In this document: positions 1 to 13,634 of the stretch, in pieces
Layout: every line of letters begins with the position of its first letter
How positions within the stretch are numbered: the first letter of the stretch is position 1
Source of the DNA: Struthidea cinerea
Taxonomy: Eukaryota; Chordata; Aves; Passeriformes; Corcoracidae
Assembly (NCBI GenBank): GCA_013397865.1
Contig: VZTI01002652.1
Span: 3,982,075-4,046,074, forward strand
Length of the DNA stretch: 64,000 nucleotides
Reading direction: 5' to 3'
Translations under genes and position numbers: made by a program
The notes under the pieces: model-generated
What the model was told of the DNA's origin: nothing
Database searches by the model: none
Seen by the model: the letters and a program-made list of their open reading frames with translations, nothing else

Positions 1-1155
1 TTTCTAAAATGGATACCTTGCACAGTATCTGTGTTCTCCCTATGGTATATTTGTGTTTACACAGTGGATAACCATTAACTAATAGGTTTAGTATTCTTTC
101 TAGCTTTCTTCTGGAAATAATATTTAAGGCTCTGATAGGAAAAAAAAGAACAAAACAAACATTTTTAGGTGACATCATTTTGTCATAAAGAGCCAATTTC
201 TAAATCCTTTGCACTGTGAGCAAGTGATTTTTATTATATAACATTTAACAGTTATATTTAGGACTGGCAATTAAAGATAAGAAGTAGATAAATCAGATCA
301 TGTGGTTTCCCTCCAAAATTTCATTTCCTTTGTAGGACCAGAACCTATCACTTACACTTCCACTGAGGATGTAACTTGCATCATGAGCAGTCTTATGGGT
401 ATCATTAGTCTCATTTGCTGGATAGGGTAAGAAAACAAGTATATGACATGGCAGGTTTTATTTTTTTAGGATGAAAAATTCTATTTGCAATTTCTTTTAC
501 AACAAAACTGTCTCCGAAACACCAGCTCATGATTCCAAAACAAAGGACACCACACTTTGCAAGTGCTGTAGCTTAATACTTGAGACAAAGTAGCAATAAA
601 TCTTTTTAGTTCTATTAAAATACCTCTACACTCAATTCCTCACTGTATTAAAATCACTTTAGAAGGCAGTTGTTTAGCTTCTCATTCTGTCTCCTGATCA
701 TATTTCTTCCTCTTTTCAAGAAGATGACAAGTAGCATTAAAATACTGCTGTATGGGGAGGTTATAGAACATACCACAGATGTTATTGAGTAAAGAATGCA
801 AAAGAGGGCTGGGGGAAACAAATGCATGCTGAGCAGACTCATAACTCAACTCTACTTGACTCTTACTCAGAAAAAATTTATCATGTTTCTAGTCTTTTAA
901 TTTACTTTTTCTTAATATCCAACTATTTTTTTTCCTTATTCTTCATGGTTAGTTGCTTTATAGCCTATATCTGCCAGGGTAACACCAGCAAGAAGCACAT
1001 CCTGAGCTCTCTTACCTATCTGCTACCAGCAAGACTATTTCTCTAGCACTGATCCATTCAGAAATTCAAAACACAGAAGTTGCAGCTGAATACACGGTCA
1101 GGCATAATTTAGCAAGAATTTTCTCTATAAAATTACTATTGAAATAAAGTTCATT

Positions 1156-1205
1156 GAAATGCATTTTTAAGTTCTTGATTGAAATGTATTTTAAAGTTCT
1201 TGAAT
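1156..1205. repeat. 25-bp tandem duplication, 22/25 identical
   Basis: Unit 1 (1156-1180) and unit 2 (1181-1205) both begin GAAATG and contain the block AAGTTCTTGA. They differ at unit positions 7, 13 and 24. This is an old local duplication in AT-rich DNA with no visible coding or regulatory meaning. Confidence 0.9.
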
Positions 1206-4200
1206 GACATAGAGAGAGACTCAATACACAAAGATTTGTGATGATTTACAATGGATAATTTTTCTATTTTACTATACCCAGCAAAACGAGGAAGGGTTGT
1301 GTTACACACAGCGCTTCATTCAGCATGGGGCAAAGCCCTTCATGTGTTAGTTTGGCTGTGCCCAGCAGCAGCTCAGTCAGCTGGGCATAACCCCACCACT
1401 GCTCTGAAAGCAGTCTCTTTTCCAAGATAATTAGAACTCACAGAAACCACCAAACATTAATGAGGAAACAAACACACATGAGAGAAAAGAATTCAGACAT
1501 ATTGAGGCCAAATCTGCCCAGAGCACCAACAAATGCTGTGAGCACACACCAAAGAAAGACAATCTGTGGCATCTGAAAGACAGATAATCACTCTGAGATG
1601 TTCAACTTGTTGGCAGCTAAAAAGTCTGCTAAACCCCAGAAATATGCAAGGTGTAAAGGGCCTCAGCTTTGTCAGAGCTGATTTTCCACACGGAGGCTGG
1701 CTGGGTTACAAAAACACACTCAGCTGACAGCACAGTTCAAGTGTCAATTAAGATAAGACATCAAACAATTTACTAGTTATTAAGAAGCTACTCAGACACG
1801 ACAAATAGATTTGCTACTAAAATTTGGTCATGGTTTTAAAGGATCTCTTACAATTGTCAGGGTGGAAGAAAACAAAGACTGAAAGTAATGAGTACAGGAA
1901 AATGAGGATCCAAACCAAATAGGGCTGAAATAAGAAAAATACTGAGGTTGATTGTTATATAACCCTAATATTACAAAAGACATGAACGGGATCTGGACTT
2001 GAAGCAAAGTTCAGAGTTAAGAAGAGAGCCTTGCCCCAAATCTAACCAGTAGCTAGAATTTTCTCCAACACATTTTTATATCACCTTTTCCAGAATGTGC
2101 TATTATTTACAATTCTTCTTACTTGCTACATACTGCTAGTTATCAATTTTCAATTCAACCCAAAATGTCATGATTGTTGATTAAAATACTGTAAAATTTC
2201 TAATAAAGTCTTAACTTGTCTATATATTTATATATAAAAATGTAATTTTGAGAAGAACGAATTTCCTGAGGATATTTGCTGTTAAATTTCCTTTCTCCAC
2301 TATATCAAGCCCTATGACTTCAAGGCAGGCACATCCATTAATTTAACTAACACTCAGTATCTATATGTCTAAATGAATGCTTTCATTTGGAAATGGCCTT
2401 GTCTCAGCCTAAAGCAGGTCCTTGGTGAGCATGGTTTGTTTCTGTATCCCTCACAAATGGGGCTCTCTCTGGTTGCAGAGATAGCCTTGTCTGGGTAGAC
2501 TCTGACTCACTGGAAATGTCACTACAGACAGGTAGAGGCCTCAGGCAGAGATCAAGGTCCTGTTATCTTCAGCATTTTGTAATTGCACACAAAGGGATCA
2601 CCACTCTTACAAGAAAAGGTATCTTCAGGAATGAAAGGGCACAACAGATGGATGAAATGAGGGAAGAGGAGATGGAGAAGAAAGGGCAGTCAAAGCAGCA
2701 GTAGAATAATTTCCAGCATAGTTTGAAGCCAGGTGCAAAATTGAAGCTGACAACTGTTTTGGACATTTTGACTTATCATATATATTTAGTTACTCAGTCA
2801 ATACAACTGTTCTCTTTTCCTCCTAATTGTTTTGGGGAGAAGGAATGATGTGCTATTTTACTCCTTTCCCAATTACTTTGACATATTTTTCCCCTATGTT
2901 CTATTTCTAGAGGTATTAAGACCCAGTAAAACATCAGAGATCCCTCCTACAAAGACTCTCTCCCTCCAGGTACTCTTCTTCCTCTTTGTTCCTCAGAATA
3001 CCAAATGCACCTTTCTAAAGACATGCTTTTATGGTACTTTCTATTCCCTCCCCACCCCTTCTTTGGCAGCTCATCGTTGCTGAATCAGCAAACTGACCCA
3101 AGTCAATGCATACTGTGGGAAAGCTGCTGCCAGTGCAAGAGGGGTGGGAGGGCCTTTGATGAAAGCATGTGACTACCCCTTTTCAGCAGAACAGCATCAG
3201 CTGAGATCCCTTTCAGCCAGCCATTGAAGTATATCCTGCTCCATTCTCTTTCTTGGTCCTTAATACTGTGATTTCCGAACCATGCCCCAGCCTAATGCCC
3301 TCACAGTAAGGGTCTTTTCCCCTCCTCTCGTTCCTCACAGTCGTGGGGTTTATGTTGGTTCTGTTTTGTCCACAAGCTCTCTGCATGTTGTTCTCCAGTT
3401 CTTGCAGTACTGTTACCTCTCAACCCATAGGACAAGCAGGGAAGGAGGCAAAGTGTCATTAATGAGTGTCTAATGAAAGGTGGGGAGACAATTAGTTTGA
3501 CTGTTGCAATACTGAGAAGGAGCCAGGAAAAGGAAGGTGAACAGAAACTGGGAGCAGTGGCACAACAAGCTCAGAAAGCGGTTTTAGCAGCAGAACAGAC
3601 CACGGGTAAAATCAAGAATGACTCGGCAGGCATTGGGAGCTAACAGGAGGATGTTTAAAAGTAAAAGAGATGTGAAACAGTATGGATATGAAGGAGTGCC
3701 CAAGTCTTAGAAATTTTGTGCAGGAGAGCACCGGTGGAGCAAGGACACATGGAGCCACAAAAATAATACAAAAGAGAGCAAAGGGTTATTGTTATCCTAC
3801 AGTACAAGACACATGGAGGGAAGCTACATGGAAGAAGGGAGAGAAAAAGCCAGAGTGTGGTTGAATTGACAGGAACATAGTGATTGATTTTATCCTTCAT
3901 CTAGCAAGTATCTGGGACAGCCTGAATTCTGAACTGTGTTTGCCAAGGGAAAAATCTCTCTCCTGCTTCAATCCTTCCTGAGTGCCTTCAGTAAGCAGAA
4001 CAGCCTCTCCTCTGCTCAGGATAACAGACCTGAATTCATTAGGTAGAATTCATACCACATCATCCTGCTTCCTGGCTGCACAATCCTCTTCATCCTGATT
4101 AAAGTGCAGCCTTGCTGGAGGAATACACCAGCCGCCAAACCTATTTTTGTCTCAGTCAAGCACAGCTCCAAGTATCATTACCACATGGGGTTACCATTTC

Positions 4201-6615
4201 CTATCCCACAAGTTTCCGGAACAGCATTTTTCAGGTCAAAATACTGTTTCACTAAAATCAAACCACTTCCTTCAGAATGCAAATCTTTATACTTGTTATA
4301 TGATAGAAGAAATTCAAAATTGAAAGCCAGCTTAATACATTGACATAAAGCTCTGTTACAAGAACACAAAGGAAAAACCCTTAGCGTAACAGGTTTTTTA
4401 AGAAAAATTGGAGAAATCAGGCACTGCCTCCCGTTACTTCTACTCTTTCTTCCATCAAGTTCCCTCATAGCAATATTTCCTCTTGGTGCTGAACCTTCCC
4501 CTCCAACACCTTCTACAGGCTTGTTCCTACTTTGGATACCATTACACTGTAATAAAGCTTCAGATTTTTTGCCTTATTTGCAGTTATAGGTGTTCTGGTT
4601 TTGCTAACACGGTACTTGTTTATGAGTATTAAAAATACTTACTTACGTTAACTCAAAATTTTTTAATGTAATGACCAAGTATTTAGAATACTTACCTCTG
4701 AATCCTGTCACTTTCCTGTGAAAATGGCAATTTCTCTGTTCAGCAAAAAATGTGTCAGTCTCCAGTTAAAATATCAGACTCTACCTCTCAGCCTTCAAGG
4801 CAGCAGAGCTGCTGAAAATCTCTGCTAACCAAGCACCTTGAGTTCAGTGAGAGTCTACCAATTTTTTTTTTGTCTAAGTCTTTATGTGTGGTAGAAGAAA
4901 GTTTAATTCTGCAAAACTGAAGCAGAAAAGGTAGCAGACCTCACACTTTGTCACCAATTAATTAATCATGATTCTAATTTGCACGCATGGTTTACGGTTT
5001 TCTCCCTTTTATGATAAAACCAGTCAACTAGTGTGTTAATTGTGGCAGATTCTCCACTCCCTCTAGTTATTAAGCTAGGATACTGTTTCATTCAAGCTAG
5101 AATTTAGCTGTTGAAGGCTTTATATGTTATTAATCATTTTTCTGGAGCTGCTCTTTGCTGCCAGGTCTTGTCACTGTTGCTTGTGAGGAAAGATAGTAGC
5201 TTCTATTTTCCACTAGCTGACAAAACATGCCGAGTTTATCTCTGTATTCCAACTGAAAACTAAGATTTACAGCTAGCACAAATTGAGACAGTTTTCTCTG
5301 TAATCCTGCATCTGATGGTGACTCTGCAACTAGTTTTTGTCAGTTTGGTATGCTAAAATTTATGGCACCTTTGACAACTTCAGTGAAAACACTATTCTAG
5401 GATGTTGCATATTACATTAGTGAATGTTTCTGTAAGCTAGATGATGATAGTAAGATTAATGCCATGGTAACAAATTTACAGTCATCACAAATAGGTACTG
5501 AAATGACCATCTCTACCACTTCTCTTAAGAATTAGAAGGAAAAATCCTCAAAAAAAAAAAAGTGAGAAACCATAAATTGACAATCACTAACCAGCAGAAA
5601 TTTAAATGTACACCACTTCAGTAAAAAAACCCTCATTTTTCATTGAGTTCTGTGCATTGCCATTACTAATAATTAATGGTACAAATTACAGGATCAGAGA
5701 TGGGTCTTCTGATGTGAGAGAAAAGGGAAAAGTGGTAGGAAAAGGGAGGGAACTGATTCACCCAGTGAGAACACCCAGAGTCTGTTACCGGCTCTAGTGC
5801 AAGATTTTAATTAACATTGAAATGCATTATATTTAGCCCTATATTTAATCTAGGGCATCCATAGCACAAATCAGTCATCTCACCATAGCAATTGTTAAAA
5901 AAAAACATAGAGTATGAAATCATGACTTAGTTTCTGCATTCAGGTCCCTAAAGCAGTATAGTCCTAAACCTTCTTTAAATGGCGAAAAGCGTAAGAGAAA
6001 CAGGATTGTTAGCTACAGACATATTTCAGGCTAGAAATACATATATTTTTTTAGATCAAAAGGTGGAGTCTGCCACTACGGAATGACACTCTTTGGGCAT
6101 GTAATATCTTTTACCTGCCTGACCATCCCAAATGTAAAATTTTGTTGCCCTCAGTGTCTGCTGAGCCCAGTTATTTTTCTGTCTGGAGTTTGTGCCCAAA
6201 AGAAGCAATAAAAAAGAAAAGATATTTCTCCTCTTTTCTTGACACCTGAGAAGTGCAAAAACAGAAAAGGAGGGGCAGAGAAGAACATCAGTCAAGCACA
6301 GACAAAAAACCTACAAGAAATAGTGAGTGAGGAAAGATGTCAGGACAGTTTGGCAAAGAAACAGGTCTATAGAGGATAATGGGCACCATGGGAAAATACA
6401 GATGTGTTGGTAAAGGGCATGGGAAAAAGGGCACAGGTAGGTACTGGGAGCTGGAGGGACAGATGCTAGTAATTGAGGAAGATACAGTGGCAGAAATCCT
6501 ACTGAAGGCTGCACTGCTACACAACTGTGAACTAAACCAGGAGCCTCGCCCTCTCTTTACTCCTTTCTCAGGAAGCCAAAAGCACATTTCATCTTTCTTC
6601 AATACCCTATTCTCA

Positions 6616-6639
6616 CAGAGTTACTGCACTGTAACTCTG
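6616..6639. repeat. Inverted repeat, 9-bp stem, 6-base loop
   Basis: CAGAGTTAC (6616-6624) and GTAACTCTG (6631-6639) are exact reverse complements around the loop TGCACT. The stem does not extend outward. No T-tract or other feature suggests a specific role. Confidence 0.85.
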
Positions 6640-7554
6640 CATTGTTACTGCATCAAACTGCACAGGTCTGCACTGCAAACCTTGGTACTGACTTCTTCCT
6701 AGAACTGATTCCTTCACATGCAAAATGTCTTAAAAGTTTCTAACTTCAGACGCTCTATCCAAGAGCATACAAGTCTAGCATGTTTTTCAAGAGTCAGCAG
6801 CTGGCTAATACAGGATAACAGTAGGATAATACTGCTTGGACAATTGCTACCATCTTCTTAATCCCACAGTTGCCTCTGCCTGCCCTGCACCACAGGCAGA
6901 ACCAGGCTACAACTCCAAAGCTGGGCTTGTGCACATGCCCGAACTGCTGTCAGCACCACACTGACTGCCTATTTAACAAGGTTTATTTGGTCCCAGCTTG
7001 TTATCCAGGCCCTGCATTAACCCACCAGAAACAGATCTCTGAGCACTGAACCACCTCTAACTTCCTTTGACAATCCTTTAATCTTTAACAGCCCTTCATG
7101 TTTTCTGTGCATCAACTACACCTACAGACACCAAATAACCAATATCCACAGAGTGATTTGCAGAAGTGACAAGTATTCATGCACTCACCTTATGATTTAA
7201 AAAAGTTTCCTAACATATCAAGTACTTCAAAAATAAAATTCACTGAGTTCTCAGTGTCAGACAAGTTTATAATATTAACCTTGCATCTCATGTCTAGAAT
7301 GTATCTACAGCTAATCACAGACATTTTTCTCTTTCATACACACAGTCTCCTGTAATAGATCCAATTTAAGGTTGAATTCATTAATACTTGTCACAATACC
7401 ACAATTGATGACAGTGCCATACACAAGCCTAGGCATACATTAACATGCCTGGGGTTTTTTATGGCAGGGCTAGAATAGCAAGTAGTTAATAATACATGTG
7501 ACCACACACTGAAAGATGGAGAAAAAATACCTTTCACAGAAAGAGTTGAATAAG

Positions 7555-7617
7555 GCAGAAATTAGAAGAGGAAAAGAAAGGAAAGAATTAGAAAATGGAA
7601 AGAAGGGAATGAGAACA
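7555..7617. repeat. Purine-rich tract
   Basis: About 60 bases that are almost all purine on the + strand, in GAAAG and GGAAAG words with a few T and C interruptions. Such asymmetric tracts can adopt triplex structure under supercoiling, but this one is interrupted, so no function is claimed. Confidence 0.7.
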
Positions 7618-10600
7618 CCATGTACCAACACACCAAGTTAGGGTTTCATAACCCTGTTGAACTCTGAAATCTGTAAAGTTTTGTGCATTTCACATTGCAG
7701 TCTTAATAGCATTTCAAGAAGAGGACTATTAAGTTGTTATTAAGATGGCATGTAGCATCTAATAGTCTGTAAAACTACTACATAGCAAATCTACTATTTA
7801 GAAAATTGAAAATCTTTTTGCATTGGTGTTATCTTGCGTTTCACCAAAGTACTGGGAAAATACTTTTCAATACATTTCAATATTTTTCATTACAACCATT
7901 ACACCAGATGTATTGTTTTCCCATTATTAATACATACTGATAAATTTTAAAATGGAGGGAGAAAAATCCGTTTTAAAAGCACTGATGGCAATGAAAGTAC
8001 AACCCAAGAACAAGGCTGTAATTATAATGTACATATTTGAAGGTATTTAGTGAAGTATTATTAAGTACACGTCACTAAAACTAAAATCTTGGGCAATACC
8101 ATAATTTGATGACTACCCTCAATACTCTTCTTAACATTAGCTGCTCCAAAATATTTAAGTACTAGATACTACTGTCCAGAGATTTATTCTGCCAGAAGAG
8201 AGGAAGCAACGAATACCCACACCATAATAAGTTCATAAAAAGTCTCTGTACTGACAGAAAACCTATTTCCAGTATCCCACAAATAACTCAAGTTATGAAA
8301 CCATTTATTATTTCAGCTGCAAGCAGGGAGCATGCTAAGATGCATTTATAATAGAATGGGAAGAGGCATGCAGTGAGTAATATTTCAGTGCAATTAAATA
8401 TAATTTCAATAATAAATTATGTACCGTTGTAAACCCAGTGCTTTATATAAATATCGCTGATGACAGTAAGTTAGAGTGCATTTGTGTTTTATTTATGTTA
8501 CAGCAAGGAATATATAATGATTCTAGGATGTTTTCTCTGTTGAAGTCAAGGGTAAAATCAAGCAATCCATGTAAACAGCAGCTCTTTCAGTTTTACCTAT
8601 TAGAACTCAGGCTCTTCTATTTTTGGTTTGCAAGTCAGTGTTTGAGACTGGAGCACGTTACTTACTTTCTTCTAAGCTGTAGTATTTTAGCGCAGATGCG
8701 TTTGAGTCTGCACATAGCAAAGATTATTAAAGGATTGGCTGCAATCGCCCCTAATTTTTATAGGTGTATGAATAGCAGGCTTAAGGACACAAAAAACTCC
8801 AAAAAAGAGTTTTCCAGAAATCAACGAAGATTTTAAATCAGTGTCTGGTGGCTGGAGAGCAGGTGCCGTCAAAGACAGCTGCTGTTTCCATCTCTTCAAA
8901 CACTTCCGCCCTGGAGAAGAGCTTGAGTGAAAACATCCAGCAGAGGGGAGTTGGAGGAAGCTCACATTAGAGGTGGAAGGCGTTACGGCAGAGAAGAGGC
9001 AGCTCTCAGGCTCCTGAACCTACAAACTGTTACTCCACAGAGCAATTTTGTGAACCATGAGGAAGCACTGGAAGAAGAAATTTGGACACTGTTGCCCAGC
9101 TTAGGTAGTTTCTCTTGTAACCTGGGTCATGCAGATTTTGAAACTGAGATACTATTTTTGTCAATGAGTTACTGCCTAAAAGTTTAAAGCTCTAAATGAA
9201 ATTACCTGACATGAGAGACAACTCTTGGGAAACCCAGCACTACTGATAGCACTTAGACTCACATCTGCAATAGTTTGAGTTTTGAAAGGGAACCTTTGAG
9301 GGTTGATTAAATGCTAAGGAAAATGGATAGACTAAAAAGTTGATAGAGCAAAGAAGCATTAAATTATTCAATAGCTACATCCTACATACTTCCACAGCGC
9401 AGTATAATCCTGATTTAGCTGTGTTCCCATGAGTTGCCTCTGAATATATTCTGAAGTTTATAAATATGCTATGAAATACAATATTTTCAAGAAGTTGAGA
9501 ATTAGAAGCTGGCAGCAATTGTGTGTCCTGGGTCAACAGTCTCTTTAGAGATCAACAAGGGCCCAGTCTAGACTTTCACCCCTTCAGCCCTCCTGGCTCA
9601 GTGTTAGTCAGACAAACATGCCTTCAAAGTGAGTCTTTTTATTTTCTAATTAACCATTCACATAATGTTTTACTGTAGGAAAGTCCAGGAATATTTAGGG
9701 TCTTAGACCTTGTAGCCTGAAAGTTTCTTCCCCATTATAAGCTCTAGATAAAAAGAGCATTTGAGGCTACAGGTGCAGACATAGCTTTAATTGAGGTTTA
9801 TTTAATGCCCAAAGCAGGGAGATAACTCATCCATCAGCAGAGCTAAGAGGTGTGGGCAAGAACATATGCTCCATCATCTCGGACAGATGATCAACTTGCC
9901 TTTTCATTTCCCACCACGCTACCAGCAGTCATGTTTTCTCAGGCAGAGCGTGGCTGAAAGCTCTCAAGGAAGCAATTTTATCCACTCTTCCCTGAAAGGG
10001 CCAGTGCCTTAAAGGCACAATTAAGTCCTAAATACATAATAGTTAGTGACATTTAGCAAAGCATGTCATCCCTGGCAAACTGCCATTGTAGAAGAAACAG
10101 CAAACAAATCTATTTGCATTGTTTTCAGTTGGTTTGTAATTTTTTTGTAATTGTATTATCAGCAAGTGCAGAAGAAAGTGTTGGATGAAATAAGCTGGTT
10201 AAGAGACTGAACTAATTATATTGATGCACTGAAAAGAACTAATACACTTTGTAGGAGGCAGTATTTGGTGACAAAAATAATCTCTTTAAAGCCACACAAA
10301 ATGCTTTATTTCTGCTACCAACACTTGTATAGCTTGCACTGCTCGCAAGTGTAAAGCTTGACAAATAAAATGATCATTAGAAATTCAGAGCACCACCAAT
10401 GTCCTGCTTAGTTTTGGATTAAACAGACCTTCCCTCAGCCCTGCCCAGCCACACACATGCCTCCCCCTGCACACTTGCACTAAAGAATCAATGTTTCACT
10501 TCTTAAAACATCAGCAGAAGGGCATTACTGGGCAAGAAGGGTCAAAAAAGCCATGAACACCTTGGTCTGCAGTCTCCTTGCTCCCAATGTTACTCCACAG

Positions 10601-11714
10601 CAATTGACAGTAATACTTGATCATAGGAAGAGGGGAAAAAACTAATCTCAGAAAATAGAATACTGAAAGCAGGATGTGTCAGAAGTTTTTAATTTAAATG
10701 TCTCAAACTCATAGCCAGTAAAGGAGAGCATGGAAACTGTCAAAAAGACATTATATCAAACCAGGAAATTCTGTTCAGGTGCTCCCCATTAGAGATTACA
10801 TGAATAATCAGGTTTCTTCCCTGGTCCCCCTTCCCCAATCTCAATTTTCAAATTAAATCTAAGAGAAATTAATGAAATAATTTCCAGCTGAACACCCTAG
10901 GTCATACCTAAGCCACTAAGTCAGTCCTTCTATACCCAAGAGCCTTCCTGGTGAAGAAAAATTATTTGTGTGTCCTGTCAAAGCAGGTAAGTCCCAGCAA
11001 CTACCTGCAGTGGTTTCAAAATTACTGCCTGAGCCTCAGTCGTGCCCTCTGCTTGAATTGCTGCAGAACACAGCTTTCAGTAAAGATGCTGGATTTGGCA
11101 ATGGATACCCTACAGCATGGGCTGTACTGCTCTCTGCCAACTTCACTAAGACAACAACAACCTTCAGTAAAGGTGGTGAGCAATATCAAAATTGACAACA
11201 CAAGATTCAGAGCTGCTCTATTAATGGAAGAGTCTTCTGTATTTAGTAAGGGGAACATCTTGTTACTAAGAGTTTGCTAAGCATTTAAAGTAATATATTT
11301 TGAAAGGACAGAAGAACAGTATTTAATGTCAATGACAGCAAGATCCAGCCTTACTGTATAAGACACCCTCTGTTATGTCAAGTTTAGATAAACTGAGGTT
11401 ATACAGACGTAAAACAGTTCTTAATATTAAAAACTAATTATTCAAAGGACATTCACCACCAAGCCATAGTCATACCTCTGCCAGAAACGGCTCACCACAT
11501 TTTACAAGGTAAGGACAATCTCAGCTCCAGAGACCAGGTTAGGAAGGCCAAGCATATGAACACCACAACTTTGCACAACTAGATTTTGTTCATTCTTTTC
11601 CCTTTTAGCATGGGATTATTTAGGGTCTTGAAAATTACACACAAGGTTTCATCCACAAGAATTATTATCTTCTCTTTAGCTGGTTTTAAAGTCTGATTTT
11701 GACTTTTATTTATT

Positions 11715-11728
11715 AAAAAAAAAAAAAA
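11715..11728. repeat. A14 homopolymer
   Basis: Uninterrupted run of 14 A after TTTATTTATT. No adjacent retrotransposed body was recognised. Confidence 0.9.
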
Positions 11729-13619
11729 GACAGCAGTAACTGTTACACACAAATTTAGTTCAACTACCCTGTTTCTTACAGAACCTTAGTGAGATACTCA
11801 GGGACAGTTTCAGGGCTTGCTAGCCTGTGTGTTACTAACATGACAAGCTCACATTTCAGTGCAGTATTAATGCACCTGTGAGCATCATGAAGCATGGAAA
11901 TCATTACTTCATTACTTCAGTGCAGTTCACATCTTGGGCATCTGGAAATGCCTGAAAAACCTCAAGGGCTGTGGACCATAAGATGCATGAAAAAGCATGA
12001 TATAAAAGTAGAACAAAATGCTATTTAAAAATACCAGCTTAGCAAATGACATCTTAATACTATTTAACAGCTTTTTGCAACTACTAGCTATATATCCTCA
12101 AAGCAAGTTTGCTTTTAGATAAGATTGAAAGTACAGCACAAATATGAAGAGTAAAGACTTACTGAGACTAGGGGTTGTCACTTGTGCAAAATGAGCAGTG
12201 TTTTCTGTTTCACAAACAGAAAGTGACAATGCTTCGGATACAACAGGCTACTAGAATTTAAAGTTATAAAGTCACAGGAAAATAACTTTGTGCCTGAGAT
12301 AGATATTTAATTTCTTGCATTAAATACTAACACAAAGCAGCAAACAATTTTGAAATAAAGCACTTGCATAGGGCATATAAATGAATGGAAAACTGATGCT
12401 GGAAGATGTTTTAAGCAGCAGGCTTGACCCTTATTTTAAAATGCATTGGATAAAAAGTATGTATCTTTTTGCAATTTCAGTGATCAGGCATCTAACCCGT
12501 TCCAGGTTTGAGGTGCAAAGCCCCTGTTGGGTGGCCTTGCAGCCTGCTCTCCAACACAGCATGTGAAAAAAAGACATCTGTCCCCTTCTGGCAAAGATCA
12601 AACAGAGAAATCTTCAAATTTCAATTATGATGTCTATAATTTTTCTCCTGTGCTTAGGAATCTCAAGCCACAAGAAATGTTGTTTTACTATACACAGAGG
12701 AGACACATGAGCCTTGATCCTCTGTGCTCCAGCTGCAAGACAAGCAAGCAGAAATCCTGTGGAATCCTAGTCAATTCCATCCAACAGTGACAGGTCTTTT
12801 CTAATCCTTCAATGCTGCCTGCAGAGCTCCAAGGCATTGCAGGAAGGCTCCTGACTGTCAACAGCTACTGAAAGGGACATAACAGCTCAAAATTAAGAGC
12901 TGGGGAATACTGGGTCATGAAAGACAGTCCTCCTTCAGCTACAGGGCCAAAGTCCAGGTAATGGGTAACTCCAGCAATGCTCCTCCACGCCCCTGCAGCT
13001 GGGAGCACAGCACTCCCCTTTTCACCCCAAGCAGCTGTCACCACGGATGCCACGAGACAATGTGGCAGCACAGGGAGGGTTTTTTGTGACAAAAGCAGCT
13101 CTCACACCCATCTCAGCAAGTGGTACATACACAATTAAATTTACGACTGACTCACTGAATGGGCCCCACAAACATTGGTGCTTGGCCAAACAGGCCTCTG
13201 CACCCCAGAGCCAGATTTCCCACTTGGTTTTCCATGTGGCTGTGAGGGAGAGAGGGATGCAGGCACAACTCAGAACAGACTCAGCCAGATAAGGTTAATT
13301 CACCATCTGCTGCTGATATATTTACTTCAAAGTCTTGCAGTGAAGGGTTGGGGGAATTTGCTCTTTCTCCCTCTACCTTCTGAGATTCTGGAGCCCCACA
13401 ACTCCTCACTACAGAGATATCCCTGAAATGAAATTGCTTCAGTGAACCACCTGTTTTATACTGTGTTTAGATAGCAATTTCTCTGGGGACAGCACCTGTC
13501 TCTTATTCCATATTTCTGTATTGGCAGCACAACAGCCCTCATACTTGATAGTAATGAGTCATTGCAATTTTAACATAGTGAAAATATTACCAATAAGAAT
13601 TATGCCACAGACATCAATT

Positions 13620-13634
13620 AAAAAAAAAAAAAAG
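13620..13634. repeat. A15 homopolymer
   Basis: Uninterrupted run of 15 A after ATCAATT. About 30 bases later comes a short AACCAAACCAAAACC stretch. It is a simple repeat only. Confidence 0.9.

Larger units (their letters stand above)
1..13039. other. AT-rich non-coding DNA, no supported gene
   Basis: I read both strands of this stretch and see no domain, RNA gene or full transposon. It is AT-rich, with dense stops in all frames and few CpGs. Small items in it are a 25-bp tandem duplication near 1.16 kb, an AT-dinucleotide patch at 2221-2240, a run of 12 A at 5550-5561, a 9-bp-stem hairpin at 6616-6639, a purine tract near 7.56 kb and a run of 14 A at 11715-11728. One weak exon-like segment (336-426) is discussed as a finding. 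Intron or intergenic spacer is the simplest reading. Short, lineage-specific or non-coding transcripts cannot be excluded from sequence alone. Confidence 0.7.

Noticed and set aside
9268..9306. Short stretch (aatagtttgagttttgaaa...) resembling an inverted CR1 tail
   Set aside because: Similarity covers under 40 bases and does not continue into the next conserved CR1 block, so it cannot be told from chance.
13047..13292. 81-codon ATG frame in a GC-richer patch
   Set aside because: Another frame overlaps it on the same strand, and there is no recognisable motif, splice context or family.
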